NCBI GenBank assembly: GCA_963700475.1
Contig: CAVOXR010000005.1
Location: 62,001-126,000 of the forward strand
From: Prado023 sp963700475
GTDB lineage: Bacteria; Actinomycetota; Actinomycetes; S36-B12; CAIYMF01
Reading direction: 5' to 3'
DNA: 64,000 bases
Below, one piece after another: positions 25,799 through 34,877 of this stretch. Made by a program: the position numbers and the translations under genes. Numbering within the stretch: the stretch's first letter is position 1; the number at the start of each line of letters is the position of its first letter. Under the pieces are notes generated by a model, which saw only the letters and a program-made list of their open reading frames with translations, was not told the origin of the DNA and ran no database searches.

Positions 25799-27401
25799 CT
25801 ATGCGCCGGTGCTGTCGCTGCCCGCATCGGGGAGGCACACGGTGCCCTCCGCCGGTAGCTCACCATCAAGGAAGTACGCGTCCACCGCCCTGTCGATGCA
25901 GCTGGATCCGGACGTGTACCCGGTGTGCCCGTCACCCTCGTAGCTGAGCAGCGTCGCGTTGTCGAGCTCGTCGGCCACCTGCACGCCCCACTCGTACGGC
26001 GTCGCGGGATCGTACTTCGTGCTCACGACCAGGATCGGGGCTGAACCCTGCGCCCGGAACACCGGTGGTTCACCGGCCGCCTGCGCTGTTCCCGCGCCCA
26101 TCGGCCACTGCCAGCAGGCAAGGGTGCCCCACGCCATGTACGGACCGAACACGGGCGCATCCACCGCCCACTGCTTGGCGAGTTCGGCTGCGTGGTCAAC
26201 GCCTCCCACGCCTGGCCGGTCCAAGCAGTTCACGGCGTAGATGGCCTCGTTGCCGTTGTTGGCGAATGTCCCATCAGGGTTGCGGTCCGTCCGGTAGTCC
26301 ATCATCTCCATGAGGACGCTGCCGTCGCCCTGGAAGGCTGCGTCGAGGCCGAACCTCAGCACCTCCCAGTCGCTGGGCGGGGCATAGAGGTAGCTCGCGA
26401 TCGCGAACGTCGCGAGCGCTTCGGTGAGCACCCGATCGCCCATGCCAGGCAGGGGGTTCTGGTCGAGGTCGGCCAGGAACTGCTGTATCCGCGCCATGCC
26501 AGCGTCCACGTCGCGGGGCAGGGGGCAGTCATCCTGGGTGATGCAGTCCTCGACGAACCGCGTGAGCGCGAGATCGAACCCCTTGGCCTGGCCGAAACCG
26601 AGCTCGTCGGAGTCCAGCGAGCTCGGCAGCACGCCGTCGAGGACGATCCTGCCCACCCGCTCCGGGAACAGATCGGCGTACTGGGCGCCCAGGAAGGTGC
26701 CGTAGCTCTTGCCCAGGTAGTTCAGCTTCTCGTCACCGAGGACGGCGCGCAGGATGTCCATGTCGCGCGCCGCGGACAAGGTGTCGACGTAAGGGGCGAT
26801 CTCGGGCGAGTTCGCCTTGCAGCCGACGCCGATCTGTTCCGACGATGCAGCCAGGTCCGTGACCTCCTGCGGCGTGTCCGGCGTTCCATCCATGGCGAAC
26901 AGGGTGTCGAGCTGCGGAATCGTCGAGGCAGTCCACCGGGTCGGATCGCACCACCCCACGTGGGTCGAAGCCGACGACGTCGTAGGCGCTGTAGAGCGGG
27001 CGAGTGAGAACCACCCGCGCGGCGCGGGCGTAGTCCACACCAGAACTGCCTGGCCCGCCGGGGTTGAGGATCAGGGAACCCCGCGGGTTCTTCACCGTGC
27101 GTCGCAGGACCGAGAGTTCGGTGCTGCCGGCACCGGGATTCGTGTAGTCGAGGGGGACCCTGAGCGTCGCGCACTGGAACGTGTCCTGGCTCTGCTCTGA
27201 GAAGCCATCCTCGTTGGGGCAGCCCTTCCAGCGGACCTTCTGGCCGTAGAAGGGGGCGAGGGCGTCGCTGGCAGATGCCGATGCGGACGAGGTCGGCGTT
27301 TCGCTGGGCGCCGGCTGCGGCGCGGGATCCGCCGTGCAGGCGGTGAACGCGAAGAGGGCCGCTGCGCCGGCGGCCACCACCCGGGCTGGACGTGCGCCCA
27401 C
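25799..27401 (-). pseudogene. Secreted tripeptidyl-aminopeptidase-like alpha/beta hydrolase, one frameshift
   Basis: A 533-residue S33-type exopeptidase once one base is dropped from GG at 26916-26917. The signal ends in an apparent lipobox Cys (FAFTAC), then a Ser/Ala-rich linker. The hydrolase has the oxyanion strand LILNPGGPGSSG, nucleophile Ser in GKSYGTFLG, Asp in STKYDPATPYEWG and His in GDGHTGYTSGSSC. This order and the cap domain match Streptomyces tripeptidyl aminopeptidases. The junction reads PVDCLDDSQLDTLFAMDG after repair, so the gene is probably intact in the organism. Confidence 0.85.
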
Positions 27402-27465
27402 AGGATCCTCAGTTCCTCAATGCGCCCTGCATCGGGCGCCTGATACTGCCTGCAGGCTACCGGGT

Positions 27466-27660
27466 GATGTCTGGATCGTGACCCCTCCGGCGGAACAGTC
27501 GAGGTCCACGAGTGGGCTGTCGATCCCGAGCGCATCGCCTTCGGCCAGGATCGCGTCGGGTTCGAGGTGATCGTGTTCGTCGAGATCCCACGGGATCTGT
27601 ACTCCGGGCCAGCAGACCCGACGCGATTTCGGGGCTCGGGCGCGGCGACTCGGGGTCGAG
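27466..27660 (+). other. Possible gene fragment before the hydrolase
   Basis: An open stretch reads DPSGGTVEVHEWAVDPERIA, then FGQDRVGFEVIVFVEIPRDLY, with the alternating pattern of buried beta strands. It is in frame with the hydrolase at 27690 but has no RBS-preceded start and matches no family I know. It may be a remnant or chance coding-like sequence. Confidence 0.25.
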
Positions 27661-27689
27661 TCCGCGGCGTGGCGGGGGGAGACTGTGCC

Positions 27690-28377
27690 ATGACCATCCA
27701 CGAGACGGTGTCGGTCACCAGTGATGACCGCGTCCTCGCCGGAACCCTCGTCACGCCGGAATCCCCCAGCGGAGCGGCCGTGCTCTTCGTGCACGGACTC
27801 GGAAGCAGCCGGGGGACGAACGTGGAGCGGGCCGAGGCCGTGTCCCGGAGCCACTCCGCGACGTGCTTGGCGATCGACCTCGGTGGCCACGGGGACAGCA
27901 CAGGCCGGCTCACGCAGGTGACACCCCGACAGAACCTGGCCGACGTGGTCGCCGCCCACGACAGGCTCAGGTCGGCCCCCGGGCGTCGATCCAGACCGGA
28001 TCGGCGTGTGCGCGGCCAGCTACGGGGCCTACCTCGCGGTGCTCCTGACCGCCTTCCGGCCGATCAACCGGATGCTGCTTCGCGCGCCAGCGCTCTACGC
28101 CGACGCGTGCTTCGACCGTGGGCTCAGCGAACGCAGGGCCGGTGACCCGACGACTGCTGCGACGCCACTGGCCCACCTGGCCCTGTTCCCAGGGCCGGTC
28201 ACCATCGTCGAGTCCGAGCACGACGAGGTCATCAGCCACGACACCATCGCCGCATACCTCGCGGCCCTTCCCGGAGCCGGACACCTGATCCAGCCGGAGG
28301 CCCGGCACGCGCTGACCGATCCTGCCTGGCGGGCGAACTTCGAGCGGATCGTCGTGGAGTTCTTCAGCACCCTGTGA
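27690..28377 (+). pseudogene. Alpha/beta hydrolase (S33-like), one frameshift
   Basis: The N-terminal part has VLFVHGLGSSRGTN (oxyanion loop) and CLAIDLGGHGDSTG. At 27981-27983 a GGG run carries one base too many; with GG the chain reads SAPGVDPDRIGVCAASYGAY, which supplies the nucleophile Ser. The rest gives Asp in VESEHDEVIS and His in EARHALTDPAW. The repaired length is 228 residues, normal for small cytoplasmic esterase-like hydrolases. ATG 27690 follows GGGGGGAGA. Substrate unknown. Confidence 0.75.
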
Positions 28378-28399
28378 TGCCCCCGCGGGCTGTGCCCGC

Positions 28400-29392
28400 T
28401 CAGTCAGAGGTGGCCGGACCGGCCTGGGGAGGTACCAGAGTTCCCTGATGGTACAGAGCCCGCCACCGGCCTCCCTCCCGGCGCCACACCGTGGAGCGTC
28501 GGGTCTCCCGCTCGTCCTGGAACAAGCGGTACGCGACCAGCCACACGTCCGGCCCGACCCGCCGGACAGCGAACTCGTCGACGGTCATGCCCAGCAGCGG
28601 GTCGTAGGCCGGGTCCGCGTAACGGCGAGTGAGCTCGTCGAGGCACCACTGCCGGTCGTAGACCTTCCCCGAAGCGCCGACCTCCCAGAAGTCGTCGCTG
28701 GTCATCGCTTCGAAGTGGGCACGCGTCGATCCGACGGGTGAGCGGTGGAAGATCGGCTCGAGGGCGCGAAGCTGCTGGATGTCGTCGTGAGTGGCGGGTG
28801 ACGACGCCGCCGGTGCACTGGCAGCGTCAGCCCCTGCCTCCAGCTCGCCTCGGGTGATCCGGTAGTTGACGAAGTGCCGAACGGTGCCCTTGAGCTCCCA
28901 GGAGTCGATCGGCGTGTCGGCGGGCCGGTAGCCGACCGACCGCACGACAGCTGTGGACCGGGGGTTGTCCAGCTCGACCTCCAGGACCGCGGTGTCGAAT
29001 CCGCCGTCGGTCAGCGCCCAGCCTGTGACCAGGCGCAGTGCCCGGCGGGTGAATCCGTGGGACCGGCCCCATGGCGCGGTCCAGTAGCCGGCCCCGATGC
29101 GTCCGTGCTGATGGTCAGCCTCGAGCAGCCCCATGCAACCCAGCAGGAGGCCCGTTGTGGGATCGGTGACCGCGAACTGGGCGCCTGTGCCGTCCGCCCA
29201 CTGCCTGGGGGCGTCGGCGACGAATCCCTCCGCATGCTCAAGGCGGTAGGGCACCGGGACCTGGGTGAAGTGCTGGATGTCCGGGTCCTGGCACGCCCGG
29301 AAGACGGCATCAGCGTCCTCCGGCAGCCACTGCCGCAGCAGCACCACGCCGTCGGTGAGGATGGGCTGCTGCACCGGCCACGTCCCCCTCAT
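28400..29392 (-). CDS. GNAT acetyltransferase fused to a DUF4440 (SnoaL-like) domain
   Basis: A 330-residue two-domain protein. Residues 8-185 are a RimJ/RimL-type GNAT (VVLLRQWLPEDADAVFRACQ, GCMGLLEADHQHGRIGAGYW, and the acetyl-CoA helix region GFTRRALRLVTGWAL). After an Ala/Ser-rich linker (about 186-200), residues 204-322 form an NTF2-like DUF4440 domain (LRALEPIFHRSPVGSTRAHF, FWEVGASGKVYDRQWCLDEL, TRRSTVWRREGGRWRALYHQ). The DUF4440 part probably binds a small ligand or dimerises. The fusion is uninterrupted, with no internal start that would fit two genes. Confidence 0.85.
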   Translation of the reverse strand: MRGTWPVQQPILTDGVVLLRQWLPEDADAVFRACQDPDIQHFTQVPVPYRLEHAEGFVADAPRQWADGTGAQFAVTDPTTGLLLGCMGLLEADHQHGRIGAGYWTAPWGRSHGFTRRALRLVTGWALTDGGFDTAVLEVELDNPRSTAVVRSVGYRPADTPIDSWELKGTVRHFVNYRITRGELEAGADAASAPAASSPATHDDIQQLRALEPIFHRSPVGSTRAHFEAMTSDDFWEVGASGKVYDRQWCLDELTRRYADPAYDPLLGMTVDEFAVRRVGPDVWLVAYRLFQDERETRRSTVWRREGGRWRALYHQGTLVPPQAGPATSD

Positions 29393-29478
29393 GAGCCGCG
29401 AGGGTAGCCCACTGGCCCGGCGTCATATGGCTCCGCTCGCCTAGAGTCCTGCGCAGCATCGATCTGTGAGGAGGGCAC

Positions 29479-29928
29479 ATGGCCAAGGACGAGCCCCAGG
29501 GCGGGTTCACAGCGGAGGAACGCGCTGCCATGAAGGAGCGGGCCGCCGAGATCAAGGCGTCGTCAGTCCGAGGCTCGAGCGCGGCCAAGAAGGCTGAGGC
29601 GGACGAGAGGGACTGCCTGGCCAAGATCGCCGAGATGCCCGACGGCGATCGGGTCATCGCCGAGGCGCTGCACGCGATCGTCACGGCCAGCGCCCCCGAC
29701 CTGGCACCCAAGACCTGGTACGGCATGCCCGCCTACGCCAGGGATGGCAAGGTGGTGGTCTTCTTCAAGCCCGCCGCGAAGTTCAAGGTGCGCTACGCCG
29801 AGGTCGGGTTCAACGAGTGGGCGAACCTCGACGACGGCGACATGTGGCCGACCGCTTTCGCCGTCACCGCGATGAACGCCGCCATCGAGGAGAAGCTCAC
29901 GGCACTGGTCAAGAAGGCCGACAGCTGA
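29479..29928 (+). CDS. DUF1801-like (iron-chaperone-fold) protein
   Basis: A 149-residue protein. A lysine- and alanine-rich helical N-terminus (FTAEERAAMKERAAEIKAS) is followed by a DUF1801-type domain from residue 55: the DRVIAEALHAIVTASAPDLA helix, KTWYGMPAYARDGKVVVFF and KFKVRYAEVGFNEWANLDDG. GAGGAG precedes ATG 29479. Second member of this fold in the window; function unknown. Confidence 0.8.
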   Translation: MAKDEPQGGFTAEERAAMKERAAEIKASSVRGSSAAKKAEADERDCLAKIAEMPDGDRVIAEALHAIVTASAPDLAPKTWYGMPAYARDGKVVVFFKPAAKFKVRYAEVGFNEWANLDDGDMWPTAFAVTAMNAAIEEKLTALVKKADS

Positions 29929-30088
29929 TCAGTCCATCGGGGCCCGGGATGGGCGTCGTCGCCGCGTCGGGCGCACCTGGGGGATCATGTGGGGGTGCTG
30001 CGCGCCCTGAGTGTCACCGTCACCGTTCTGGTGGTCGGGCTGCCGATCGCTGGTGCGACCCCTCCGGTCGGGCGGGGGTGATCCGCCG

Positions 30089-31063
30089 ATGGACTGGCTG
30101 GTGAGCAACGGTTTCGGATGGCTGCCCTGGCGCTGGGCCCTGATGATCGCCGCGGCGATGTGCGTGGTGGCTCTGGCCACCCGCCTGCAGCCACGCTGGC
30201 GATCGGTCTCCAGCGGCGCAGGCGAGATCGCGCTGCTGATGGTGGCGTACGCCGCGTGGCAGCTCGCAGCGTCGTTGACGTTCGGTGGACTCGACGGGGC
30301 CGTTGAGTCGGGGCTGAGGATCGCCCGGCTGGAGGACATCCTGGGATGGCCCAGCGGTGCAGCGATGCAGGCCCCCGTGCTGGGCCACGAGTGGGTCATG
30401 CGGATGGCCGACACCTACTACGCCAGTGCGCACATCACCGTGTTCATCATCACGTTGGCCTGGGTATTCCTCCGGCACCGGGCTGACTGGCCATTCACCC
30501 GGACCACCGTCTTCCTCACCACCGCAGCGTGCCTGCTCATCCAGTACAAGCCGGTCGCGCCCCCCCGGCTGATCCCCGAGCTCGGCGTGGTCGACACTGC
30601 GGCCCGCACGGGCCTGTCGGTGTACGACGCGATCCCGGGGGCCAACCAGTACTCCGCCATGCCCTCGGTCCACATCGCTTGGGCGGCGGCCGTGCTCGGC
30701 GTGGTCGACACTGCGGCCCGCACGGGCCTGTCGGTGTACGACGCGATCCCGGGGGCCAACCAGTACTCCGCCATGCCCTCGGTCCACATCGCGTGGTCGG
30801 CTGCCGTCGCGCTGCTGATCATCGTCATCGCCCGGACGCCGTGGAGGTGGCTGGCGCTGGTGCATCCGCTGGCGACGACCTGGGTCGTGGTGGTCACGGG
30901 CAACCACTACCTGATGGATGGTGCAGTCGCGGTGGCCCTCCTGGCGGGTGCCTGCGCCGTGGCACTGTCGATCCCCTCCCAGCGGCCCCAGCGGTTCGTC
31001 CGCTACCTCGAGCGACGCTCGGCAGCTCAGGGGAAACGCGAACTCGACGCGGTGGTCGGCTGA
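30089..31063 (+). CDS. PAP2-superfamily membrane protein with internal tandem duplication
   Basis: A 324-residue membrane phosphatase-like protein with about six helices. The phosphatase motifs are KPVAPPRLIPE (motif 1), PSVHIAW (motif 2, with its His) and GNHYLMDGAVA (motif 3). Motif 2 occurs twice because 38 residues (LGVVDTAARTGLSVYDAIPG and the following 18) are repeated head to tail. Without the copy the protein would be 286 residues, usual for the inositol-phosphorylceramide-synthase-like branch. ATG 30089 follows GGGGGTGATCC. Convergent with the acyl-CoA dehydrogenase gene. Confidence 0.82.
   Translation: MDWLVSNGFGWLPWRWALMIAAAMCVVALATRLQPRWRSVSSGAGEIALLMVAYAAWQLAASLTFGGLDGAVESGLRIARLEDILGWPSGAAMQAPVLGHEWVMRMADTYYASAHITVFIITLAWVFLRHRADWPFTRTTVFLTTAACLLIQYKPVAPPRLIPELGVVDTAARTGLSVYDAIPGANQYSAMPSVHIAWAAAVLGVVDTAARTGLSVYDAIPGANQYSAMPSVHIAWSAAVALLIIVIARTPWRWLALVHPLATTWVVVVTGNHYLMDGAVAVALLAGACAVALSIPSQRPQRFVRYLERRSAAQGKRELDAVVG
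30581..30808 (+). repeat. 114-bp in-frame tandem duplication
   Basis: Copy one is 30581-30694 and copy two 30695-30808. The first 98 bases are identical; the last 16 differ at four positions (GCTTGGGCGG versus GCGTGGTCGG and so on). The unit encodes 38 residues including the PAP2 motif-2 His. Confidence 0.95.
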
Positions 31064-31084
31064 ACTCCGGCAGCGCGAGTTCAG
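31060..31084. terminator. Hairpin spanning both convergent stop codons
   Basis: CTGAACTC (31060-31067) and GAGTTCAG (31077-31084) are exact complements with a nine-base loop. The PAP2 stop TGA (31061-31063) and the dehydrogenase stop (31081-31083) occupy mirror positions in the arms. Likely a short bidirectional terminator. Confidence 0.45.
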
Positions 31085-32871
31085 AGCCAGTCCGGGTCGA
31101 GGTCCACCGTGGTGCGGTCGCCTGAGGCCAACAGGTCCAGCATCGGGCCGACCTTGGGCAGCTCACGGGCGAAGAAGTAGCGCGCCGCAGCCCGCTTGCC
31201 CTCGTAGAACGCCCCTTCCTTGCCGTTCGCCGCCAGGGCCTGCTCCAACCACAGCCACGCGACCACCAGATGGCCGGTGGCCTCCAGGTAGGCCGTGGCG
31301 TCGGCCAGGATCAGGCGGGGATCGCCCAAACCGCCGAGGAACCCGGTCACCGCAACCAGTCGGTCGGCGACACCCCTCAGCTGCGCGGCGTGCTCGCGGG
31401 CCTCCCCACCCATTGCCTCCGCGCGGGCCGCCGTGGCCTGCATCCGACCCAGCAGGACTCCCAGCCCCGCGCCTCCATCGAGCAGCACCTTGCGACCGAG
31501 CAGGTCCATCCCCTGGATCCCGTGGGTGCCCTCGTGGATCGGATTCAGCCGATTGTCCCGGTAGTGCAGCTCGAGGTCGAAGTCGCGGGTGTACCCGGCG
31601 CCGCCCAGCACCTGGATCGCCAGGTCGTTGGCGGCCAGGCACCACTGCGATGGCCAGCTCTTGGCGATCGGGGTCAGGACGCCGAGGAGCTTCTCCACCT
31701 CGGCCGCAGCTGCGGGGTCGTCGAGGGACGCCGCATCGTCGACGAGCCGCGAGCAGTAGAGGATCAGGGCGAGGGCGCCCTCTGCGTACGACTTCTGGGC
31801 GAGCAGCATCCGGCGGATGTCTGCGTGCTCGACCAGCGGGACCTGCGGGGAGTCGGTGCCGACGCCGGGCGGTCGGCCCTGCAGCCGGTCACGGGCGTAG
31901 GCCAGGGACTTCAGGTAGCCCGTGTACCCCAGCGCCGTCGCGCCCAGCCCGACGCCGATCCGGGCCTCGTTCATCATCGTGAACATCACCGGCAGGCCCC
32001 GGTTCTCAGCTCCTATGAGGTAGCCGACCGCGCCCGGATGCCCGCCGGGCGTGTACGCGCCGTCGCCGAAGACCGGGGCGGTGTTGACCGTGCCGCGGTA
32101 GCCCATCTTGTGGTTGATCCCGGCCAGGACGACGTCGTTGTGCTCGCCCAGGCCGCCGTCCTGGGCGACGAGGTACTTGGGGACCAGGAACAAGGAGATC
32201 CCACGGGTCCCGGCCGGTGCCCCGGGGATCCGGGCGAGGACCAGGTGCACGATGTTCTCGCTGAGCTCGTGGTCGCCACCGGAGATCCACATCTTGCGGC
32301 CGAAGAGGCGGTAGGTGCCGTCGACCTGCGGCTCGGCCCGGGTCGTGATGTCCGCCAGGCTGGAGCCCGCCTGGGACTCCGACAGCGCCATCGTCCCGAA
32401 GAACCGGCCCTCGAGCATCGGCTGCACGTACCGCTGCACCTGCTCGGGTGAGCCGTGGACGGCCAGCAGGTTCGCGGCGGCCATGGTGAGCAGTGCGTAG
32501 CCGGTTGTCCCGACATTGGCAGCGTGGAACCAGGACATCGCGGCGCCGAACACGGACGCGGGGAGCTGGGCTCCGCCGATCGATGCGTCCATCGGCGCGG
32601 CAAGGAACCCGGCGTCCGCGAACGCCCGCAGCGCGGTGCCCACCTCCGGGATGATCTCGACGACCCGGCCGTCGAAACGTGGTTCGTTGAGGTCGGCGAC
32701 CCGGTTGTGGGGTGCGAAATGACTCGTGGCCACGGCTTCCGCCAGGTCGAGGACGCCGCTGACGGTGTCCGGGTCATGCTCCGAGAAGCGGGGCCTGGCG
32801 AGCAGCGCCTCGGTGTCCAGCCACTCGAACAGCAGGAAGTCCAGGTCCCGCCGGGACATGATCTGGCTCAC
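31081..32871 (-). CDS. Acyl-CoA dehydrogenase, long (about 600-residue) type
   Basis: A 596-residue FAD-dependent acyl-CoA dehydrogenase. FAD-binding segments are MALSESQAGSSLADI and KMWISGGDHELS. The mid-domain and helical C-domain follow, with catalytic Glu in NPIHEGTHGIQGMDLLGRK. The 40-residue N-terminal and 130-residue C-terminal extensions place it with the large FadE5-like or acyltransferase-associated group rather than 380-residue short-chain enzymes. It removes two hydrogens at C2-C3 of fatty acyl-CoA and passes electrons to ETF. It stands alone, so the chain-length preference is unclear. Confidence 0.92.
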   Translation of the reverse strand: MSQIMSRRDLDFLLFEWLDTEALLARPRFSEHDPDTVSGVLDLAEAVATSHFAPHNRVADLNEPRFDGRVVEIIPEVGTALRAFADAGFLAAPMDASIGGAQLPASVFGAAMSWFHAANVGTTGYALLTMAAANLLAVHGSPEQVQRYVQPMLEGRFFGTMALSESQAGSSLADITTRAEPQVDGTYRLFGRKMWISGGDHELSENIVHLVLARIPGAPAGTRGISLFLVPKYLVAQDGGLGEHNDVVLAGINHKMGYRGTVNTAPVFGDGAYTPGGHPGAVGYLIGAENRGLPVMFTMMNEARIGVGLGATALGYTGYLKSLAYARDRLQGRPPGVGTDSPQVPLVEHADIRRMLLAQKSYAEGALALILYCSRLVDDAASLDDPAAAAEVEKLLGVLTPIAKSWPSQWCLAANDLAIQVLGGAGYTRDFDLELHYRDNRLNPIHEGTHGIQGMDLLGRKVLLDGGAGLGVLLGRMQATAARAEAMGGEAREHAAQLRGVADRLVAVTGFLGGLGDPRLILADATAYLEATGHLVVAWLWLEQALAANGKEGAFYEGKRAAARYFFARELPKVGPMLDLLASGDRTTVDLDPDWL

Positions 32872-33003
32872 GGCCGCACCCTCTTCCCTCGCGTGTCCGG
32901 AACGCTACCAACGCATGTCGTCGCCTGGTCGATCAGATCGGTGCGCACCGACGACACGGGCCAGTCTGCGACCCACGCCACCCTGCAGGGGCAGGATGGG
33001 CAC

Positions 33004-34008
33004 GTGGAGACCGTGGGAAGCATCGTCGCGAGCCGCTCGTGGCGCGATGGGCAGGTGGTGGACGACGACGTCCGCCTCGAGGAGATCCCTTCCGCTGTGC
33101 GCCAGCCCGAAGGTGTCGTGTGGATCGACCTGCTGCGACCCACCCCGGACGAGCTGGGTGCCATCGCCGCCGAGCTGGGTATCTCGGCGACCTCGGTGGA
33201 GGATGCGCTCGCGCCCTTCGAGCGTCCGAAGCTGGTCCGGTACGACACCCACCTGTTCTTCACGGCCTACGCCACGTGGATGGTGCCCCAGGACTCGGTA
33301 GCGCCTGGGGAGGGCCGACTGCGGTCCTCCCGCATCTCGGGGATCGTGATGCCGACGGCTCTCGTGACCGTGCGCGTCGACGATGGCTTCGACATGGGCC
33401 CGGTGCTCGACCTGTGGGAGGCCAACTCCGAACTGCTCAAGCACGGGTCGGGCACGCTGGTCCACGGGCTGCTGGACGTGATCGTGGACAGCCACTTCGA
33501 CACCATCCAGCAGCTCGACGACACCGTCGAGGAGCTCGAGGACGTGCTGTTCGAGGAGCGCCGCACGGGCAAGGTCTTCGCCCGCAGCGTCTTCCAGCTG
33601 CGCAAGGACCTCGTGCAGCTGCGCCGGCTGGTGCTGCCCATGCGCGAGGTGGTCAGTGGGCTCCTGCGCCACAGCAAGACGGGCGACGCCGAGATCGACA
33701 CCTGGTACGACGACCTGTACGACCACGTGCTGCGGGCATCCGAGTGGACCGAGTCCCTGCGCGACATGGTCTCCTCCCTGTTCGAGACGAACCTGTCCCT
33801 GCAGGACTCGCGACTGAACGAGATCATGAAGAAGCTCGCCGCGTGGGCCGCGATCATCGCGGTGCCGACAGCCATCACGGGGTGGTTCGGCCAGAACATC
33901 CCGTACCCGGGGTTCGGGCACACGTCGGGGCTGTGGCTCAGCGCCCTGCTGATCGCGGGGATGTCCGGCACGCTGTTCTGGGTCTTCAAGAGGCAGGACT
34001 GGATCTGA
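33004..34008 (+). CDS. corA: CorA-family magnesium/divalent cation transporter
   Basis: A 334-residue CorA. The cytoplasmic alpha/beta domain is followed by the long helix (SHFDTIQQLDDTVEELEDVL, then FQLRKDLVQLRRLVLPMREV) and two C-terminal membrane helices (AWAAIIAVPTAITGWFG and LWLSALLIAGMSGTLFWVF). The signature normally G-M-N reads G-Q-N (GWFGQNIPYPG), a variant I associate with actinobacterial CorA-like proteins. GTG 33004 is chosen because the conserved domain starts there; the frame runs on upstream without a better start. Confidence 0.9.
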   Translation: METVGSIVASRSWRDGQVVDDDVRLEEIPSAVRQPEGVVWIDLLRPTPDELGAIAAELGISATSVEDALAPFERPKLVRYDTHLFFTAYATWMVPQDSVAPGEGRLRSSRISGIVMPTALVTVRVDDGFDMGPVLDLWEANSELLKHGSGTLVHGLLDVIVDSHFDTIQQLDDTVEELEDVLFEERRTGKVFARSVFQLRKDLVQLRRLVLPMREVVSGLLRHSKTGDAEIDTWYDDLYDHVLRASEWTESLRDMVSSLFETNLSLQDSRLNEIMKKLAAWAAIIAVPTAITGWFGQNIPYPGFGHTSGLWLSALLIAGMSGTLFWVFKRQDWI

Positions 34009-34044
34009 GCCCGGCGCCGGACGAGGGGGACAGGCGTCGATGGA

Positions 34045-34674
34045 TCAGGCCGTGACAGCCCGCAGCGCAGCAAGGATCGCGTCGACGACCCCGTCGAGGG
34101 GGATCCGGCTGGTGTTCACCACCAGGTCGTAGTGGTCGGGGATGCCCGGGTCCCAGTCGTACAGGGCGATCGCCATGTCGGCGCGCACGTGGTCCTCCCG
34201 GTGCACGCGACGGGCGGCGTGCTCCGGCGTGATGCCCGACTCCGTGGCGGCGCGCTCAATCCGGTCCTCGACGGAGCCGGTCAACAGGACGTGCACTGTG
34301 TTGGGCCGGTCCGCCAGCAGCAGTGCGCCGTGGCGTCCGATCATCACCCCACCCAGATGCGCACAGCCCTGGACCTGCCGGCGGTTCTCCTCGATCAGCT
34401 CCTGCCTGTGACGCTCGACCGAGTCGTCGTCGGGGCCGGTGCTGGCACCGAACGTGGCTGCCATCACCGCCACCATCTTCCTGAGGAATGCGGCCTCCTG
34501 CTCGCGGACGTCGTCAGGCGCACCCTCGATCGCCTCGGAGCTGAAGGCCGGTCCGAAGAACGGCAGGCCGAGGTGATGCGCAACCGCGCGTCCCACCTGC
34601 TTGGCGCCGGCTCCGTAGGTCCCGTAGATCGTCACAACCGGCTTGGGCGAAGTAGGTGTTGGGCTGGCGGTCAT
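34045..34674 (-). CDS. Cytidylate kinase-like family protein
   Basis: A 209-residue P-loop kinase-like protein. The nucleotide loop VVTIYGTYGAGAKQVGRAVA (residues 13-32) lacks the usual GK[ST]. GVMIGRHGALLLADRPNTVH and VLLTGSVEDRIERAATE match the cytidylate-kinase-like family, as does the RVHREDHVRADMAIALYDWD lid helix. These proteins are widespread but their substrates are unknown; true CMP kinase is separate. Next to the small gene at 34.7 kb, same direction. Confidence 0.8.
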   Translation of the reverse strand: MTASPTPTSPKPVVTIYGTYGAGAKQVGRAVAHHLGLPFFGPAFSSEAIEGAPDDVREQEAAFLRKMVAVMAATFGASTGPDDDSVERHRQELIEENRRQVQGCAHLGGVMIGRHGALLLADRPNTVHVLLTGSVEDRIERAATESGITPEHAARRVHREDHVRADMAIALYDWDPGIPDHYDLVVNTSRIPLDGVVDAILAALRAVTA

Positions 34675-34709
34675 CTGCGCATCCTCCTCTCAGTGGTCGC
34701 GATCCTGGG

Positions 34710-34877
34710 TCAGTAGTGGTGCCGCAGGAGGAGGGAGACCTCCGGGTCCGCTGAGGCCCATTTGAGGACCTCGTCGGGGAAGATCACCTGCTCCCAGTCG
34801 AGGGGCTCGCCGGTGCGCGTGTGCCACTCGTGCAGCGCCACATAGGTGTCGCGCCGCCTGTCGTCGGAGTAGTCCAC
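34710..34877 (-). CDS. Small acidic protein, 55 residues
   Basis: GTG 34877 starts a 55-residue protein containing YVALHEWHTRTGEPLDWEQV and FPDEVLKWASADPEVSLLLR. The strong helix pattern and tryptophan content suggest a real folded peptide. It ends 35 bp before the kinase-like gene and probably shares its transcript. The frame is open much further upstream, but that part looks non-coding. Confidence 0.45.
   Translation of the reverse strand: MDYSDDRRRDTYVALHEWHTRTGEPLDWEQVIFPDEVLKWASADPEVSLLLRHHY

Noticed and set aside
30020..30907. A minus-strand frame with a repeated HGGVLVGPRDRVVHRQ segment, at first looking like a repeat protein
   Set aside because: The repeat is only the antisense reading of the 114-bp duplication in the PAP2 gene.
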